Below, in pieces: positions 60,631 through 64,000 of a stretch of 64,000 nucleotides of DNA (its first letter is position 1; each line of letters opens with the position of its first letter). The notes beneath the pieces were generated by a model that made no database searches, was not told the origin of the DNA, and was given only the letters and a program-made list of their open reading frames with translations. Source of the DNA: Exobasidium rhododendri (lineage: Eukaryota; Basidiomycota; Exobasidiomycetes; Exobasidiales; Exobasidiaceae); the NCBI GenBank assembly GCA_026210745.1, contig CP110631.1, forward strand, positions 4,154,001 to 4,218,000. The letters are read 5' to 3'. A program made the position numbers and the translations under genes.

Positions 60631-60966
60631 ACTGGCTACGGAGGCGTGATTGAGATGGAAAGAAGTAGCTATTCCACTTCTCTCCGATAGTACAGAGACT
60701 TGATCTACACCTTTCTTCCTCCTTACCAGGTCGATCCACCAAGTCTGATCTTCAGACGGGAAGGGAATTTTCAAAAAAAGTCGCAGCACGTGCAGGGCTG
60801 ACCATCGCTCGTTTTCGCACTGGCCACCACACCCATGCAGATCTGGTGCGTATCCGCGCTAACCGATTTAAGGCTTTCAGAGAAGAAGCTCCTGAACTCT
60901 TTCTCATCACCCTCACCCTTTTTACCAGAAGTAGAGCGAGCAGGGACCCCTCCTCTGTCTGCTACA
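60631..60966. promoter_or_regulatory. shared divergent promoter region, DRS1 and S28 peptidase
   Basis: These 336 bases lie between the divergent starts of DRS1 and the peptidase. No factor site was identified. The DRS1 frame extends through part of it without support as coding. Confidence 0.4.
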
Positions 60967-63037
60967 ATGCTGATCTTTCATTCAGTCATCACCTTGCTGC
61001 TAGGGAGCGCTGGCCTGACCGAAGCTATGCATCGGTCGTGAGTTACGTGAAGCTCTTGAAGAGGATCTGTATTGTGTGACACCATAATGATGACAATCTT
61101 CCCATCTCGTGAGCAGGCCTCGTTACATTCATGGCCTTGAGACAATGCGAGCGAAGCAATCTGTAGCAGCAGCAGCAGACGCAGCGTCGAGTGTGCTCAC
61201 TAAGAATAGGATTTTGCAAGCTGATGCCTCGTCAACAACAAACTTGTACCCTGACATTGTTCAAGCCAACTTAACACAACCTCTGGATCATTTCGACCCT
61301 TCAAACAATATCACATTTTCTCAACGATACTGGTATTCGCTTCGTCACTACAGACCAGTGGAAGGCAAAGCCACACCGATATTCGTGCTTGATAGTGGAG
61401 AGACGGACGCCGCTGGTCGACTACCATACTTGGATCACGGCATTCTTGACATTCTAGCCAATGCCACCGGCGGTATAGGGGTGATCCTCGAACATCGTTA
61501 CTACGGCGCATCATACCCGCTCAGGAGTGACCTAGGAAAAGGAGAAAGATGGGGTGTGGATGAGCTACGATGGCTCAACAATCGCCAAGCATTAGAAGAT
61601 AGTGCGCAGTTTGTACAGAAGATGACGTTTCCGGAAACGGGAAATGGGAAGCTGAATGCGCCTCATGAACCAGTCATCTACTATGGGGGCTCCTATCCGG
61701 GAGCTAGATCTGCTCATATGAGAGTATTATACCCTCATCTGATATTTGGCGCAATCGCATCAAGTGCGGTTGTGGCTGCTATTGAGGAATTTCCCGACTA
61801 CTTCTATCCTATCTCTAGAGGTGCTCAACAAGATTGCAGTCAAGCGATCCAAGCTTCCATCGCATGGATGGATGAGATTCTAGCTCCAGAACCGTGGAAA
61901 GGTCAGCATCAGACAAGTCAAGACACGCATAAAGTGAAAGAGTTGCTTACTCTGTTTGGTCTGCAAGGCTTGAAGGAAACGAGTGATTTTGCAAATCTAC
62001 TCTCCTTTCCACTCGGCAGCTTCCAAGAACTCAACTGGGATCCTTCCGTCAGTACGAATGACTTTGCCGAATTTTGCACTGCTTTAGTGGGCGAGTCATC
62101 CGGACCAGTCTCGCCTGCCCCGCAGCGGCGTTCGACCGCAGTGAGAGTCGAGAGGCGGAAGTCTAGTCAGAGTGTGTTAGATTTAGAGGAAGAAGACGAC
62201 GACTCCTTGAAGCCGCCCCAGGTAGTGCGTAATTTTGCCGACTACATCAAGAAGAATTACGTCGAGGCTTGCACTTCTGATAATACAAGCACGGTAGAAG
62301 ATTGTTTTGGGACTCAAGACTGGAGCGCATACAACAACGCCACCGAGTTGAGTGACGGTCTTAGCTGGACGTTTCAGTACTGTAGCACGGTGAGTCATGA
62401 AAGTCCCCCCCCCCCAAATCTCTGACAGACCGTCGGAAACGAGACATCTAGTTGACCTCTGCTCTTTTCTCTTCCCTATTGCAGTGGGGTTACTTTATGA
62501 CTGCGCCTCCCATTCCAAAAGAGGGCCACTCGCCCAGGACGTTTCAGCTGTCGTCACCTAAGCTAATCTCTTCCCTCATCGACCTGGAATATACTTCCGA
62601 AGTGTGCAGGAAAGGATTCCCTGCAGGACAACATTTCGCCATGCCAAAACATCCAAACGTGAAAGAGGTAAATGAGATAGGAAACTTTCACATTGCCAAG
62701 GATCGCCTTGCCTTTATCAATGGACAGTGTGAGTGTGCCTTTAGAGGACAAGAGGGTGAAAAGGAAGGAGGAAAAGAGAAAAGGGATACCAGACTACTCA
62801 CCGTGTGACTTATTCTTTTTAGACGATCCATGGCGTCCAGCGACGACGGCAAGTGAAGAGTACGCTTACGGTGGAGCCCGAATCGACACAATCTCGCAAC
62901 CATTCAAATTGATCGCAAATTGCTGGCATCACTGCGACGAGAATGGGAACAAAACCGAAGAACCGCCTAGAGTCGTGCAGATTCACGAGCAACAAATCGC
63001 CTTTGTCCAGGCTTGGCTAGACGACTGGAAGGCATAG
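60967..63037 (+). CDS. serine carboxypeptidase-like peptidase, family S28
   Basis: Exons 60967-61037, 61117-62389, 62485-62728 and 62823-63037 splice in phase to 600 residues. A signal peptide (IFHSVITLLLGSAGLTEAM) precedes a region with the S28 landmarks ANLTQPLDHFDPSNNITFSQ and TPIFVLDSGETDAAGR, then GVILEHRYYGASYPLRSDLG. The catalytic serine is in YYGGSYPGARSAH (Ser216), the aspartate in INGQYDPWRPATTAS (Asp531) and the histidine in NCWHHCDENG (about 568). Family S28 (prolyl Xaa carboxypeptidase and dipeptidyl-peptidase II) cleaves after proline in lysosome-like or extracellular spaces. Several N-glycosylation sites fit a secreted enzyme. A Ser/Arg and acidic insert lies at about 355-385. 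Exopeptidase type cannot be told from sequence alone. Confidence 0.92.
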
Positions 63038-63350
63038 ACGGGCTTCCCAGAGATCCTCCCACTTTGCTCCTTTTCCAATTGGCATCCTTCTTTTCCCCGC
63101 CTTTTCCTCACCCTTGTCCCTCTCGCCCTCTACCTTTCACCTGGATTTTGTCGCAATGAATGTGATGAATTATAGAGAGCAGGGTGTACAAGATTTACAG
63201 GGAGGGAATAGAGGTGACGATTCTGTGTAGGAACGTACATGTTTGGAAGTGCTGTCTCGTCATTCTCTTGTCTTTGTGTCGTTGCTGTCTTGCGTGGGGA
63301 CGCCAGTGCTACTACTAGCGTTTGCATTGTCTGCCTAGCTCAACCTCTTG
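63038..63350. other. intergenic between convergent genes
   Basis: About 310 bases between the convergent S28 peptidase and the minus-strand gene at the window end. It begins with a C/T-rich 3' flank. No feature is supported. Confidence 0.4.
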
Positions 63351-64000
63351 CTAGTCCAACAAGGAAGCAATACTGACTCTTCTGGCATCCGAAGTCGGAG
63401 GTGGTCTCGGCATCTCCTCGTCACTCGTGTTCCCGGCCTCGATAGGTACGCCTTTAGCTGCACGGAATCGAGGTGCGGTGGGGAGGTCGCCACTAGTGAA
63501 GGGACGAAGGCGCTTTGCAGTCGATCTCTCGTCCTTCTCCAAAAGGGAGGCCGCCTCTCTAGACCGCTTGAGATTGTCCAACGTATTGGACAGCGAAGGC
63601 AGAGTCTCACAGAAGGAGATCCGGTCTCGACTGACTGGTCTCCTCACATGGGGATACTCGCCGGCTAACGTTCGAGGTTGCGCTGTAGCGGCACTGTTCA
63701 TTTGGCCGGCAAGAGGCGGGGGTTGAAAGCGAAAGGGAGAGTGACTGCTAGCTGGAGGTGAATTGCGGAGTCGATCCGCTGTAGTACTTGCTAGATGCGC
63801 GGAAGATCCTATTGATCCGGAAGAGGTATAAGGAGGCACTCGACTCCTGTTCGAATTGAAGAGCTGCGGGGCTTCGAGGTGGGAGCTTCGTGAATGTGGT
63901 CGAATGCCTTGAATGCTTCGTACACTGGGGAGGACCGAGCGACTGGCACCGTTACCACTGAACATGGTAGAGTTGCCCATGTGATGACTGGCTGGACTAG
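63351..64000 (-). CDS. C-terminal part of an unrecognised Ser/Arg/Pro-rich protein
   Basis: The minus-strand frame runs from the window edge to the stop at 63351. An ATG at 63980 gives 209 residues, but the frame may simply continue upstream beyond the window. The sequence is Ser/Arg/Pro-rich and disordered (RSVLPSVRSIQGIRPHSRSS), with one likely helix (SLSNTLDNLKRSREAASLLE) and the end RRVSIASLLD. A closing ISSLL/SIASLL-like motif is common at the termini of fungal transcription regulators, so a nuclear regulator is a weak guess. No domain is visible in the part present. Confidence 0.6.
   Translation of the reverse strand, partial: SPASHHMGNSTMFSGNGASRSVLPSVRSIQGIRPHSRSSHLEAPQLFNSNRSRVPPYTSSGSIGSSAHLASTTADRLRNSPPASSHSPFRFQPPPLAGQMNSAATAQPRTLAGEYPHVRRPVSRDRISFCETLPSLSNTLDNLKRSREAASLLEKDERSTAKRLRPFTSGDLPTAPRFRAAKGVPIEAGNTSDEEMPRPPPTSDARRVSIASLLD

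Overview
This window is nuclear DNA of a fungus, most likely a basidiomycete of the smut/Exobasidium side of the phylum (a yeast or dimorphic form). That placement is inference. What points to it: about one gene per 2.3 kb on both strands, many short GT-AG introns of roughly 45-230 bases, very Ser/Gln-rich regulators, pyrimidine-rich leaders, and no operons or bacterial-type signals. No transposon, CRISPR array, rRNA or recognisable tRNA gene was found.

Layout. 1-956: 3' end of an unrecognised spliced gene. 1583-5241: NOT4, the ubiquitin ligase of CCR4-NOT. 5599-7698: nodulin-like MFS transporter. 7911-8990 (-): secreted, probably GPI-anchored ThuA-like protein. 10319-12079: membrane-anchored GH9 glycosidase. 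12276-16922 (-): very large Ser-rich coiled-coil protein. 17973-19485 (-): acetyl-CoA acetyltransferase with a mitochondrial-type leader. 20081-21521 (-): conserved-looking unknown. 22501-24379 (-): GH1 beta-glucosidase. 24794-25768 (-): mitochondrial carrier. 26089-29200: Dpb11/TopBP1-type BRCT protein. 29313-30979 (-) and 31143-32230 (+): a divergent pair of unknowns. 32354-34636 (-): splicing factor CWC22.

36249-37592 and 38406-39599: two tandem, diverged copies of one unrecognised Ser-rich protein family. 39951-40595 (-): mitochondrial ribosomal protein uL30m. 40596-43332: a 2.7 kb gene-poor stretch. 43333-45290: sugar transporter. 45769-47052: HhH-GPD DNA glycosylase. 47089-49619 (-): N-myristoyltransferase. 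50549-53548 or beyond (-): Gln-rich regulator. 56406-57698: HAP2/NF-YA. 57802-60630 (-): DEAD-box helicase DRS1. 60967-63037: S28 serine peptidase. 63351-64000 (-): C-terminal end of a Ser/Arg-rich protein cut by the window edge.

The genes are mostly independent housekeeping units rather than a pathway cluster. A loose theme is carbohydrate handling (GH9, GH1, ThuA-like, sugar transporter) next to gene-expression machinery (NOT4, CWC22, DRS1, HAP2, NMT, uL30m). The observations most worth following are the tandem uncharacterised paralogue pair, a strand-specific stretch of about 1.6 kb with no ATG upstream of the Gln-rich regulator, an NF-YA core with an enlarged linker, a DNA glycosylase without the full Fe-S cysteine set, and a GH9 enzyme whose catalytic DAGD motif reads DAGN.
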